NCBI GenBank assembly: GCA_050260275.1
Contig: JBLNBX010000047.1
Coordinates: forward strand, 1-58,962
Length of the DNA: 58,962 nt
Source: DATMXS01 sp050260275
GTDB lineage: Bacteria > Acidobacteriota > Terriglobia > Bryobacterales > Bryobacteraceae
Direction of reading: 5' to 3'
A program made the position numbers and the translations under genes. Below, in pieces: positions 1-8,770 of this stretch. A model generated the notes under the pieces. The model did not search any database. It had not been told where the DNA came from and saw nothing but the letters and a program-made list of their open reading frames with translations. How positions within the stretch are numbered: position 1 is the first letter of the stretch; each line of letters begins with the position of its first letter.

Positions 1-2676
1 CACCTTGAAGCCAAGGTCGCCGGCGATCTTCTGCATCACCACGTTCTCCGGAAGCACATCGGCGACGACGCGGCCTATGCCCTCGTTGCGGGCGATGTCG
101 AGCATGCGCCGAATCAGCTCCGTTCCGAGGCCGCGGCCCTGGAACTGGTCGGAGACGATGACGGCGAACTCGGCGTCCTTCGTGCCGTGAATCTTCCTCA
201 GACGCCCGACGCCGATCACCTTGCCCTGGTGCACGGCCACGAGCGCCACCTCGCGGTCGTAGTCAATGAAGCAGATGCGCGTGAGCCTCTCGTGCGCGGT
301 GCGCTGGCTGAGGTTCATCGCGTGCAGGTAACGCTGGTAGACTGTGCGCTCCGACAGCGTCTCGTGGAAACTCACCAGCAGCGGCTCGTCCTCGGGGCGG
401 ATCGGCCGGATGGTGACCTCGCTGCCGTCCTTCATCTTCCAGCCGCTCCAGTACTGAACCGGGTACGGACGAATGGCGATCTTCGGCAGCTTGTCTTCGG
501 TCACATCGGAGCCGTACACAACCACGCGGGCGTCCAGCGCGATGAGATTGTCCGGAGAAGCGAGCAGCGGGTTGATATCGAGTTCCTTGATCCAGGGCTG
601 CTCGGCGATAAGCTGGCTGAACCGGACCAGGAGTTGTTCGAGAGCGGCCACATCCACGGGCCTGCGCCCGCGGACGCCTTTGAGCGCCTTGTAAATCTTC
701 GTCTGCTCCATCATGCGGCGCGCCAGCGTGGTGTTCAGAGGCGGCAGCCCGAGCGCGCGATCCTTGAACACCTCCACGAGCTGCCCGCCCATGCCGAACA
801 GCAGCACCGGACCGAACTGCGGATCGACGCTGGAGCCGAGGATCACCTCGTAGCCGTCCAGCTTGATCATCGGCTGCACCGTCACGCCCTGGAAGTGCTG
901 CGCGCCCACCTTGGCGGAAACCGATTCGCGGATGGCGCGGAACGAACTCCGCACGCCCTCGGCGTTGCGGATATTGAGCTGCACGCCTCCAACGTCGGTC
1001 TTATGCGTGATGGTCTCCGAGTAGAGCTTGAGCACGATCGGATAGCCGATCGCATCGGCGTGCGCTACCGCTTCGTCCTCGGTCGCGGCGATGCGCGTCT
1101 CGACCGTCGGGATGCCGTAGGTGCTGAGCAGTTGCTTCGACTCGAACTCGGTGAGGATGGTGCGGCCGGACGCGCGCACATCGCTGATGATCTTCGCGGC
1201 GCGGTCCCGGTCGGCCTCGGCCTTGTTGTCGGCCGCGATCACGGGCGTTTCGTACAGAGCCTTGAGATTATCGCTGTACTTCCACATGTAGACGAACGCG
1301 CGAGCGGCGGTATCCGGGTACGGGAACGTCGGAATTCCGGCGCGGTTGAGGATCTCCTCGCCCGCGGCCACGTCCACTCCGCCCATCCAACTGGCGATCA
1401 CCGGCTTTCCTTCGATGTTGGCGTACGGCTTCAGGTGCTCGGCGGTCTTGGTGGGATCCGTCATGGACTGCGGCGTGAGGATGACGAGCATACCGTCGGC
1501 GTGCGGATCCTTCGAGATGATCTCGAGCGACTTCGCGTAGCGCTCCGGGGGAGCGTCGCCGAGGATGTCCATCGGGTTGTTGTGGCTCCAGGCGGCCGGC
1601 AGGATCTTGTTCAGCTCTTCCATGGTCTGGGGCGATATCGCCGAGACCTCCGCGCCGCTCGTCACCAGGGCGTCCGTCGCCAGCACCGCGGGGCCGCCGG
1701 CGTTGGTGACAATGGCGAGCTTGGGGCCGGCCGGGCGCGGCTGTTTCGCGAGCACCTCCGCCATGTAGAACAGGTCGGAAATATTGTTCACGCGAAGCAC
1801 GCCGCTGCGCAGGAACGCCGCTTCGAGCACCTCATCGGAGCCCGTCAGCGAGCCGGTGTGCGACGCCGCAGCCTTCGCAGCGGCCGCGGTCCGTCCAGGC
1901 TTGATGCAGATGATCGGCTTCGTCAGAGCCACTTCACGGGCGGCGGATATGAAGCTGCGGGCGTCGCCGATGGTCTCCATGTAGAGGAGGATCGAGCGCG
2001 TGCGGGGGTCGTTGCCGAGATAGTCGATGAGATCGCCCCACCCGACGTCCGCCATCGAACCGATCGAGATGAATGCCGAGAAGCCCACCTGCTCGCGCAG
2101 GCTCCAGTCGAGAACAGCCGTGCAGAGCGCGCCGCTCTGGCTGATGAATCCAACGTTTCCGGGCAGCGCCATGCCGCGGGCGAACGTGGCATTCAGGCCG
2201 GACAGAGGGTTCATCAGGCCCAGGCAGTTCGGGCCGATCACCCGCATGCCGCCCTTGCGCGCCTCTTCGACAACCTGGCGTTCGTAGGCCAGGCCCTCGG
2301 GCCCGATCTCCTTGAAGCCTGCCGAAATGACTATGGCGGATTTGACACCCGCCTCCGCACACTGCTTGATGATGCCCGGCACGGTCTTCGCCGGCGTGGT
2401 GACCACGGCCAGGTCCACCTGCTGGGGGACGGCGCCAATCTCAGGATACGCGCGAATTCCGAGGACGCTCGGGCGCTTCGGGTTCACGGGATAAACGGTG
2501 CCGCCGAACGGCGAGCTCAGGAGGTTCCACAAGACGGTCCGGCCGACGCTGCCGGGGTTCTCAGTCGCTCCAATGACTGCGACCGAATCCGGCTCGAAAA
2601 ACCCATCGAGCGGGTGAGGCCGCGAGCGCAGGATGTCAGTGGCGGATCCACCGCCGGTTGTCTTCAGTTTCTTCAT
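1..2676 (-). CDS. ADP-forming acyl-CoA synthetase fused to a GNAT acetyltransferase (PatZ/Pat-like), 3' end missing
   Basis: The reading frame is open from ATG at 2676 to the window edge (892 codons seen), so the C-terminus is missing. Domain order fits the Pat/PatZ protein-lysine acetyltransferase family: CoA-binding Rossmann domain (about residues 20-150, with a VIGATENPGSVG motif), succinyl-CoA-ligase-like domains (about 155-460), ATP-grasp domain (about 480-700) and a C-terminal GNAT domain (from about 720, ending near a QGRGLGTELIRRML acetyl-CoA loop). The SHTGSLTGSD segment keeps the His that is phosphorylated in ADP-forming acetyl-CoA synthetases, so the synthetase half may be active; in some PatZ proteins it is degenerate. 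It lies 23 bp after the hydrogenase protease on the same strand and may be co-transcribed. Family confidence is high; substrate is unknown. Confidence 0.88.
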   Translation of the reverse strand, partial: MKKLKTTGGGSATDILRSRPHPLDGFFEPDSVAVIGATENPGSVGRTVLWNLLSSPFGGTVYPVNPKRPSVLGIRAYPEIGAVPQQVDLAVVTTPAKTVPGIIKQCAEAGVKSAIVISAGFKEIGPEGLAYERQVVEEARKGGMRVIGPNCLGLMNPLSGLNATFARGMALPGNVGFISQSGALCTAVLDWSLREQVGFSAFISIGSMADVGWGDLIDYLGNDPRTRSILLYMETIGDARSFISAAREVALTKPIICIKPGRTAAAAKAAASHTGSLTGSDEVLEAAFLRSGVLRVNNISDLFYMAEVLAKQPRPAGPKLAIVTNAGGPAVLATDALVTSGAEVSAISPQTMEELNKILPAAWSHNNPMDILGDAPPERYAKSLEIISKDPHADGMLVILTPQSMTDPTKTAEHLKPYANIEGKPVIASWMGGVDVAAGEEILNRAGIPTFPYPDTAARAFVYMWKYSDNLKALYETPVIAADNKAEADRDRAAKIISDVRASGRTILTEFESKQLLSTYGIPTVETRIAATEDEAVAHADAIGYPIVLKLYSETITHKTDVGGVQLNIRNAEGVRSSFRAIRESVSAKVGAQHFQGVTVQPMIKLDGYEVILGSSVDPQFGPVLLFGMGGQLVEVFKDRALGLPPLNTTLARRMMEQTKIYKALKGVRGRRPVDVAALEQLLVRFSQLIAEQPWIKELDINPLLASPDNLIALDARVVVYGSDVTEDKLPKIAIRPYPVQYWSGWKMKDGSEVTIRPIRPEDEPLLVSFHETLSERTVYQRYLHAMNLSQRTAHERLTRICFIDYDREVALVAVHQGKVIGVGRLRKIHGTKDAEFAVIVSDQFQGRGLGTELIRRMLDIARNEGIGRVVADVLPENVVMQKIAGDLGFKV

Positions 2677-2699
2677 CTTCTCCTCGATAACGCTACAGG

Positions 2700-3191
2700 C
2701 TATGATTGCGTGGCAAAGCAGGCCGCTTGCACCCGATCGACGAGCGCGGGCAGCGCTGCCCGCACCGCCTCGGATAGAGCCTCGCCGTACTCGAACGACG
2801 CCGCCCCGATCGAATACAGGTGAGCTTCGGGGCTCCTCCCGTACAGTCGTTCGGCCATCGCTAGCAAGACCTCCGGAGTCAATTGGTGGGAGAACGCATC
2901 AGGCGCGGAGTGCGAGGGCAGCACTCGGCGGTGGGCAATTTCTCCCTGAACATTATCGCAAGCTGCGTCAATAAAAACCGCAAAATCAACCTCAGCTAAG
3001 TCGGAGGCAAGCTCTGGCGTCAGTTGATGCAAAGCTCTGAAGCGTATCGCAACACCCGGCTCGGCCGCGGCCCCCTGCCTTGTCTTCTCGGCTGCTTCGG
3101 CGCGCTCGATCAGCATCTCCACGGCGGCGATGCCTAACCCGTCGTCGCCGCGCAGCGGGTTGCCGTACCCGACCACCAGGACCTGCTTCAT
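2700..3191 (-). CDS. NiFe-hydrogenase maturation endopeptidase (HyaD/HycI/HoxW family)
   Basis: 163 aa. The N-terminal GYGNPLRGDDGLG motif is the signature of peptidase family M52, which removes the C-terminal tail of the NiFe-hydrogenase large subunit after nickel insertion. The FIDAAC strand and the later SHQLTPE segment supply the expected acidic and His nickel-sensing residues. Its ATG (3191-3189) overlaps the TGA of the upstream large-subunit gene in an ATGA arrangement, which predicts translational coupling and points to that subunit as its substrate. Cytoplasmic. Assignment to family is secure; which hydrogenase subgroup it serves rests on the neighbour. Confidence 0.9.
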   Translation of the reverse strand: MKQVLVVGYGNPLRGDDGLGIAAVEMLIERAEAAEKTRQGAAAEPGVAIRFRALHQLTPELASDLAEVDFAVFIDAACDNVQGEIAHRRVLPSHSAPDAFSHQLTPEVLLAMAERLYGRSPEAHLYSIGAASFEYGEALSEAVRAALPALVDRVQAACFATQS

Positions 3192-4612
3192 CTCTTAAGC
3201 TCGTCCACCACGGCGCCGGAGGAGTCGACGAGCTGTATCTGGAGAGCGAGGTGCCCGTCGGCGTGCGTCGAGCAGCTAAGGCACGGGTCGTACGCACGGA
3301 TGACGGCCTCCACGCGGTTCAGCATGCCTTCGCGCAGATTATTGCCATCTACGAAGTGCTTGGCAGCCTGGAGCACCGAGCGGTTCATCGCCAGGTTGTT
3401 GTGCCCTGTGGCGATGATCAAGTTGGCCCCCGTGCAGAGCCCGTGTTCGTCGATGCGGTAGTGGTGGATGATGGTGCCGCGCGGGGCTTCGCTGACACCG
3501 ATCCCTTCGGCGTTGTTCGGCGCGGCCATCGCGCGCACGCGCTTGTCCATGATGCCCGGGTCGTTCAGCAGGCGCTCGATCACCTCGATGGCGTGCACGA
3601 TCTCTATCAGCCGCGCGTAGTGGTAGTAGAAGGAGCTGAGCACTGCGCCACGGCTGAGCGCGCGGAATTCCGCCCACTCCTGCGCTGCGCGCGGCGTGCC
3701 GCACTGGTCAACGACGTTCAGCCTGGCGAGCGGCCCCACGCGATAGATGCCCTCCGGGTAACCGGCCGGCTTGTAGTAGGGCGACTTCAGGTATGAGAAC
3801 TTCTCGACCGCCTCGCCGATGTACTCGGCGTAGCGCCGCGGATCGAAGCCGTCCTCGAGCACGCGCCCGGAAGCGTCTGTAACGCGCAAAACGCCATCGT
3901 AGTGCTCGAGGCCACCCTCCTGATCCACCAGGCCCATGAAGAGAGTCGGGAAGTTGCCGAACGTGCGGATTTCGTCCGTGAAGCCCTCGAGCGACGACTT
4001 GAACCACTCCAGCGTGCGCACCGCCGTGGCCATCGCTTCCGGGATGGCGGCGAGGATCTTGTCGCGCGCTTCGGTTGTGAGCGGCGCGGCAACTCCGCCG
4101 GGAACCACCCAGGCGGGATGGATGCGCTTGCCCGCGAGCCACTCTATAATTTGCTGACCGAACTTGCGAAGCTGCACGCCGTCGCGCGCGAGCTGCGGGC
4201 GTGAAGCCGCCACTCCGAAAATGTTGCGCGTGGCGGGGTCGGAATCCATGCCCAGCAGGAAGTCCGGCGAGGACAGGTGAAAGAAGCTGAGGGCGTGCGA
4301 TTGCACGATCTGCGCGAGGTTGAGGATGCTGCGCAGATTGGCCGCGGTCTCGGGAATGCTGACGCCGAGCAGCTCATCGCAGGCCTTCGCAGACGCGATC
4401 AGGTGGCTGACCGGGCATATGCCGCAGATGCGCGACATCAGCGAGGGCAGCTCCGAAAACGGCCGGCCCTCACAGAGGCGCTCAAATCCGCGGAACTGCG
4501 TAACGTGGAACATGGCGTTCTCGACGCGCCCCTGTTCGTCCAGGTGAAGCGTGATCTTCGCGTGGCCCTCGATGCGGCTGATGGGATCGAGCGTGATCGA
4601 TCGTCGTGCCAT
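3188..4612 (-). CDS. hoxH: NiFe hydrogenase large subunit, HoxH-like (group 3 type)
   Basis: 474 aa. It carries both metal-ligand motifs: L1 RICGICPVSH (Cys63, Cys66) and L2 DPCLSCSTH (Cys444, Cys447, His450). Twenty-four residues follow His450 and form the cleavable tail expected for a substrate of the adjacent M52 protease. The SRIEGH start and the RGFE segment before L1 are typical of HoxH-like cytoplasmic hydrogenases (group 3, probably 3d). A strong Shine-Dalgarno (AAGGAG) sits 6-11 nt before the ATG. The 5' neighbour is divergent and unrelated, so no small subunit (HoxY) and no diaphorase genes (HoxFU) are next to it. A large subunit cannot work alone, so partners must be elsewhere or the gene is a remnant locus with an intact frame. 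Confidence 0.88.
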   Translation of the reverse strand: MARRSITLDPISRIEGHAKITLHLDEQGRVENAMFHVTQFRGFERLCEGRPFSELPSLMSRICGICPVSHLIASAKACDELLGVSIPETAANLRSILNLAQIVQSHALSFFHLSSPDFLLGMDSDPATRNIFGVAASRPQLARDGVQLRKFGQQIIEWLAGKRIHPAWVVPGGVAAPLTTEARDKILAAIPEAMATAVRTLEWFKSSLEGFTDEIRTFGNFPTLFMGLVDQEGGLEHYDGVLRVTDASGRVLEDGFDPRRYAEYIGEAVEKFSYLKSPYYKPAGYPEGIYRVGPLARLNVVDQCGTPRAAQEWAEFRALSRGAVLSSFYYHYARLIEIVHAIEVIERLLNDPGIMDKRVRAMAAPNNAEGIGVSEAPRGTIIHHYRIDEHGLCTGANLIIATGHNNLAMNRSVLQAAKHFVDGNNLREGMLNRVEAVIRAYDPCLSCSTHADGHLALQIQLVDSSGAVVDELKR

Positions 4613-4908
4613 TCTTCTTCTCCTTTCCTCTAGATCGATTGTCTCGCGCGGGCGGCGGCGCGCCGAAATGCGGCTTTGTCCCGGTTATACCGTACTCGGT
4701 CAAGCCAGCGTTGACGCGGCGCGTGCCACGCAGCCGGCGCCGGGCGCCCCGAGCTGCCACCGCAGCTTGGGAACGGCTGCAACCGGAGCCATCCCAGTCG
4801 CATCTAAACTACTGATCCCACTTGTCGCGAGCGAGAGGGCGCATCTATACCTGCGCTGCCGATGGGCTACTTGAACCTACGTGCTAGCGTAGTAGATGAA
4901 GGGGTGAA
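4613..4908. other. Intergenic region between divergent hoxH-like and lolD-like genes
   Basis: About 296 bp with no recognisable gene on either strand. In particular there is no trace of a hydrogenase small subunit here. It should hold the divergent promoters of the two flanking units, but I could not pick a convincing -35/-10 pair. Confidence 0.6.
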
Positions 4909-5640
4909 ATGCCGCCGGAACCGGCAATAAGGGTTGTAAACCTGGCCAAGCGCTACCGGTCGGGAGCCATCGATCTGACCGTCTTCGAAAAGATGAACTT
5001 CGAAGTCGAGCAGGGAGAGCGGCTTGCGCTGGTGGGAGAGTCGGGTGCGGGCAAGAGCACGCTCTTGCACCTTCTGGGAGGTCTCGACAGGCCTTCCGAG
5101 GGGAGGATATATTACGGGCAAAGGGACTTAACGACCCTGAGCGATTCCGAGCTGGCGGTTTTCCGCAACCGGGAGCTTGGGTTCGTTTGGCAGATTCACT
5201 ACCTGCTGCCGGAGTTCACGGCTCTGGAAAACGTCATGATGCCGTTGCTCATCCGGGGGGTGTCCCAGGCGGAAGCCGCTCCAGCGGCGGCCCTGCGGCT
5301 GGAGGAGGTTGGGCTGAAGGCCAGGGCGCACCACAGGGCAGGCGAGCTGTCAGGGGGCGAACAGCAGAGGGTAGTACTCGCGCGGGCGCTGGTTGGGGAG
5401 CCGAGATTTCTGTTCGCCGACGAGCCTACCGGCAACCTGGATCTAAGAACAGGCGAGATGATCGCCGATCTTTTGAGTGATCTCCATCGATCGCACCGGC
5501 TCACGTCCATCTATGTCACGCACAATCTCTCGTTCGCCAGACGGTGCGATCGGATTCTGCGGCTCGAGGGCGGCGCCTTGCTGGAAGGGGCACCGGACCA
5601 CAACACGGTGAGTGTCCACGGAAGAGACGAATATGTTTGA
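4909..5640 (+). CDS. lolD: LolD-like ABC transporter ATP-binding protein
   Basis: 243 aa. Walker A GESGAGKST (43-51), a Q-loop around FVWQIHYLLPEFTALENV, signature LSGGEQQR (147-154), Walker B FLFADEPTGNLD (about 167-178) and a THN H-loop. The spacing and the DEPTGNLD motif are those of the LolD/MacB/FtsE group, which drives lipoprotein release from the inner membrane or works with MacB-like exporters. No permease (LolC/E) is adjacent. The last 8 bp overlap the clpC start. A MacB-type ATPase is the main alternative. Confidence 0.8.
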   Translation: MPPEPAIRVVNLAKRYRSGAIDLTVFEKMNFEVEQGERLALVGESGAGKSTLLHLLGGLDRPSEGRIYYGQRDLTTLSDSELAVFRNRELGFVWQIHYLLPEFTALENVMMPLLIRGVSQAEAAPAAALRLEEVGLKARAHHRAGELSGGEQQRVVLARALVGEPRFLFADEPTGNLDLRTGEMIADLLSDLHRSHRLTSIYVTHNLSFARRCDRILRLEGGALLEGAPDHNTVSVHGRDEYV

Positions 5641-8104
5641 ACGGTATACGGAAAAGGCGCGGCGGGTGATCTTTTTCGCTCGGTACGAGGCCAGCCAGTT
5701 CGGCAGCCCGTACATCGAAACCGAGCACCTTCTGCTTGGGCTTCTGCGCGAGGACAAGAACCTGGCGAACCGATTCCTTCGCTCGGCCGCGCAGATAGAC
5801 TCAATCCGCAAGGAAATCGAGGGCCACACCACGGTGCGCGAGAAGGTCTCGACTTCGGTGGACCTCCCGCTCAGCCATGAGTGCAAGCGCGTGCTGGCCT
5901 ACGCGGCTGAAGAAGCGGAACGGCTGAACCACAAGCACATCGGTACGGAGCACCTGCTGCTGGGGCTGTTGCGAGAAGAGAAGTGCTTCGCGGCGGAGAT
6001 TTTGCACGAGCGCGGGCTGCGTCTCTCGCAGGTCCGCGAGGAGATCGCCCGCTCGACGTCAGAGAAGATTACCGCCTCCAGGCCCAAGGAAAGCTCGCTT
6101 CTCGGCGAGTTCAGCCGGGACCTGACGCAGGCGGCGCTCGACGGCACGCTCGATCCGCTGATCGGGCGCGATTACGAACTCGAGCGCGTAGTGCAGATCC
6201 TGTGCCGCCGCACGAAGAACAACCCCGTGCTCATCGGCGAACCTGGCGTTGGGAAGACGGCGATCGTGGAGGGACTGGCGCAGCGGATCGCCGACGGCGA
6301 CGTGCCGTCATTCCTTGCCGATAAACGCATACTGGCGCTCGATCTTTCGCTGATCGTGGCCGGGACGAAGTACCGCGGCCAGTTCGAGGAGCGGCTCAAG
6401 ACGATCATGAAGGAGCTGATGGAGAATCAGAACGCCATCATCTTCATCGATGAGCTGCACACGCTGGTAGGCGCGGGATCGGCGGAGGGTTCGCTCGACG
6501 CGGCCAACATCCTGAAGCCTGCGCTGTCGCGCGGCGAGATACAGTGCATCGGCGCAACGACGCCGGGCGAGTACCGCAAGTCCATCGAGAAGGACCGTTC
6601 GCTCGAGCGCCGGTTCCAGGCCGTCAAGGTGCCGCCTCCCAACGAGGCCGACGCCATCAAGATTCTGCGCGGCATCAAGGAGCGTTACGAGAAGTTCCAC
6701 GCGGTCGCGTACACGGACGAGGCTATCGAGGCGGCTGTTTACACATCCAGCCGCTTCATTCCGGACCGCTTCCTGCCGGACAAGGCCATTGACCTGATGG
6801 ACGAGGCCGGCGCGCGCGTGAAGCTGCGCCAGACCACGCTGCCAGCCGAGGTGGCGGAGATCCACAAGCGCATCAAGTTCATCGTGCACCGGATGGAAAC
6901 CGCCATCGCGAACCACGAGTTCGAGAAGGCGCGTTTCTACTCCGATGAGGAGCGCAAGGAGCGCGAAAACCTCAGGCAGTTGCGCGAGCGCTACAACCTG
7001 GACGACACGTCCACAGGCGTGGTCGGCAAGGATGACATTGAGGACGTGGTGGCGCGCTGGACCGGCGTGCCGATGACGTCCATCAAGGAAGAGGAAGTCA
7101 CGAAGCTGCTCCGCATTGAGGAGGAGCTGCACAAGCGCGTAGTCAGCCAGAACAAGGCTATCGGAGCGCTGGCGCGGGCCATCCGGCGTTCGAGGGCGGG
7201 CCTGAAATCGCCCAAGCGCCCGGCGGGCTCCTTCCTGTTCCTGGGTCCGACGGGCGTGGGCAAGACGGAGGTTGCGCGCGCGCTCGCCGAGTTCCTCTTC
7301 GGGACGGAGAAATCGCTGATCCGCTTCGATATGTCGGAGTTCATGGAGAAGCACTCGGTTTCGAAGCTGATCGGTTCGCCTCCGGGCTACGTGGGATACG
7401 AAGAGGGCGGGCAGCTCACGGAGCGCGTGAAGCGGCAGCCGTACTCGGTGATCCTGCTTGATGAGATCGAGAAGTCGCACCCGGATGTGTACAACATCCT
7501 GCTGCAGGTGTTCGAAGACGGCCAGTTGACGGACGGCCTCGGCAACACGGTGGACTTCAAGAACACCATCATCATCATGACGTCCAACCTGGGCGCGCGG
7601 CACCTGGAGAAGAGGGGCGGCCTGGGCTTCTCCGCGCCGACGGACGCGGCGATTCCGCAGAAGGTCGAGGACATGGTGATGAGCGAGGTGAAGCGGGCGT
7701 TCAACCCCGAGTTCCTCAACCGTCTGGACGAGGTGATCCTGTTCCAGCCGCTGACGGACGCCGACCTGCTTCAGATAATCGACCTGCTGGTAGGCCAGAT
7801 CAATCAGAACCTGGAGCCGAAGCAGATCAAGATCCAGGTGATGGAGGACGCTAAGAAGTACATCCTCGAGAAGACTTTGGGAGATCGCAGCTTCGGCGCA
7901 AGGCCGTTGCGGCGGGCGCTGCAGAAGTACATCGAGGACCCGCTGGCCGAGGTGTTGATCCAGGGAGCGCTGGAGCGTCCGGCCGACCTGGAGGTCTACC
8001 TGGGCGAGGACGGCATCTATGCGCGCCCGCGGAAGGAAGGCGAAGAAGTGCTCGTGGGCGCCGAAGGCGCGCCCCCGCGCGGCACGCCGCTGTACATGTT
8101 CTAG
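5633..8104 (+). CDS. clpC: ClpC-type AAA+ unfoldase of the Clp protease
   Basis: 823 aa from the ATG at 5633, chosen because MFERYTEKARR is the conserved ClpC N-terminus; a GTG 21 nt upstream in frame is less likely. Two Clp_N repeats (about 1-140), AAA1 with Walker A GEPGVGKT (from 202) and the FIDELHTL Walker B, a central UVR/M-domain coiled segment (about 410-450), AAA2 with Walker A GPTGVGKTE (from 539) and the LLDEIEKSHPD Walker B. A GLGF tripeptide loop in AAA2 is the likely ClpP contact. It feeds unfolded proteins to ClpP in the cytoplasm. A GGAAGAG Shine-Dalgarno lies inside the end of lolD, so the two are probably co-translated. A strong terminator follows. Confidence 0.96.
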   Translation: MFERYTEKARRVIFFARYEASQFGSPYIETEHLLLGLLREDKNLANRFLRSAAQIDSIRKEIEGHTTVREKVSTSVDLPLSHECKRVLAYAAEEAERLNHKHIGTEHLLLGLLREEKCFAAEILHERGLRLSQVREEIARSTSEKITASRPKESSLLGEFSRDLTQAALDGTLDPLIGRDYELERVVQILCRRTKNNPVLIGEPGVGKTAIVEGLAQRIADGDVPSFLADKRILALDLSLIVAGTKYRGQFEERLKTIMKELMENQNAIIFIDELHTLVGAGSAEGSLDAANILKPALSRGEIQCIGATTPGEYRKSIEKDRSLERRFQAVKVPPPNEADAIKILRGIKERYEKFHAVAYTDEAIEAAVYTSSRFIPDRFLPDKAIDLMDEAGARVKLRQTTLPAEVAEIHKRIKFIVHRMETAIANHEFEKARFYSDEERKERENLRQLRERYNLDDTSTGVVGKDDIEDVVARWTGVPMTSIKEEEVTKLLRIEEELHKRVVSQNKAIGALARAIRRSRAGLKSPKRPAGSFLFLGPTGVGKTEVARALAEFLFGTEKSLIRFDMSEFMEKHSVSKLIGSPPGYVGYEEGGQLTERVKRQPYSVILLDEIEKSHPDVYNILLQVFEDGQLTDGLGNTVDFKNTIIIMTSNLGARHLEKRGGLGFSAPTDAAIPQKVEDMVMSEVKRAFNPEFLNRLDEVILFQPLTDADLLQIIDLLVGQINQNLEPKQIKIQVMEDAKKYILEKTLGDRSFGARPLRRALQKYIEDPLAEVLIQGALERPADLEVYLGEDGIYARPRKEGEEVLVGAEGAPPRGTPLYMF

Positions 8105-8128
8105 GTAGCGTTCAGTGGAATTGAGAAC

Positions 8129-8180
8129 GCGGCGCTTGCGGTTCGACGGCTTGTCCGTTGGGCCGTGAGCGCCGCTTTTT
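8129..8180 (+). terminator. Rho-independent terminator after clpC
   Basis: An 8-bp stem (GCGGCGCT at 8129-8136 with AGCGCCGC at 8168-8175) encloses a loop that can itself fold (ACGGC/GCCGT). It is followed at once by TTTTT at 8176-8180, 25 bp after the clpC stop. Confidence 0.85.
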
Positions 8181-8232
8181 GCTTTGCGTTCAGAAAAGGC
8201 GATGGAGACGGTTCGGGTGCGATCCGCCTGCC

Positions 8233-8526
8233 CTACTCGCAGGCGCGCTCGATGGCGGCTTCGAGAGCGGCTTTGTCGAGGTCCGTGCTGATGAACAGCT
8301 CCTGGCGCGCGCCGGAGCTGAGCGCGATGGCCTTCCAGCCGTTGCTCGTGGGCACCGTGATGCGGACCTTGATCTTGCCGCGGGCGTCGCGAACGGGGCG
8401 GATCACGCCGGGGATGATAGACCGGATCTCCGGATTGTCGGCGAGCAGCCGCTGAAGCACGTCCCGCAGGCCGTCAATTATGCTGTGCTCGACCTTGAGC
8501 TTGCCCTGTGCCGTTCGCAGGCGCAT
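8233..8526 (-). CDS. Small protein, DUF2103-like
   Basis: 97 aa. Internal pattern VEHSIIDGLRDVL, IIPGVIRPV and a central GWKAIA segment resemble the DUF2103 family of small putative metal-binding proteins; I recognise the pattern but cannot verify it here. No signal peptide or membrane segment. The ATG is 8 nt after a TACACT hexamer (8540-8535), which suggests a leaderless mRNA. Convergent with clpC across the terminator. Function unknown. Confidence 0.6.
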   Translation of the reverse strand: MRLRTAQGKLKVEHSIIDGLRDVLQRLLADNPEIRSIIPGVIRPVRDARGKIKVRITVPTSNGWKAIALSSGARQELFISTDLDKAALEAAIERACE

Positions 8527-8770
8527 CTGATTTCAGTGTAGACACAAAAAGTTGCCCGATTGCTCCGCGGCCCGGCTGCGCGGCCCTTCGACAAGCGACA
8601 GTCCCGCCGCTTCCGGAAGGCCTGCCACCCGGACTATGGTGTTTGCCAGAGCGCCGGCTTACGGTGGCCCCGGAGTCTCCGCCCGCTGCGGCCCCTAGCA
8701 TGAAACAACAGACCCGGCCCGCACTCGGACTGTGCGCTTGAGGTCAACTTCCCTTCCCCGGCCGCTCCCG
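8527..8770. other. Intergenic region, no gene seen
   Basis: About 240 bp of GC-rich sequence with short inverted GGCC-rich stretches. I see the likely -10 of the upstream minus-strand gene at its left end and nothing else I can support. Confidence 0.5.

Noticed and set aside
187..2823. 878-aa plus-strand frame
   Set aside because: High-GC shadow of the PatZ-like gene on the minus strand; composition is His/Arg/Ala-rich with no domain.
6308..7603. 431-aa minus-strand frame inside clpC
   Set aside because: Antisense shadow of clpC, which is clearly the real gene.
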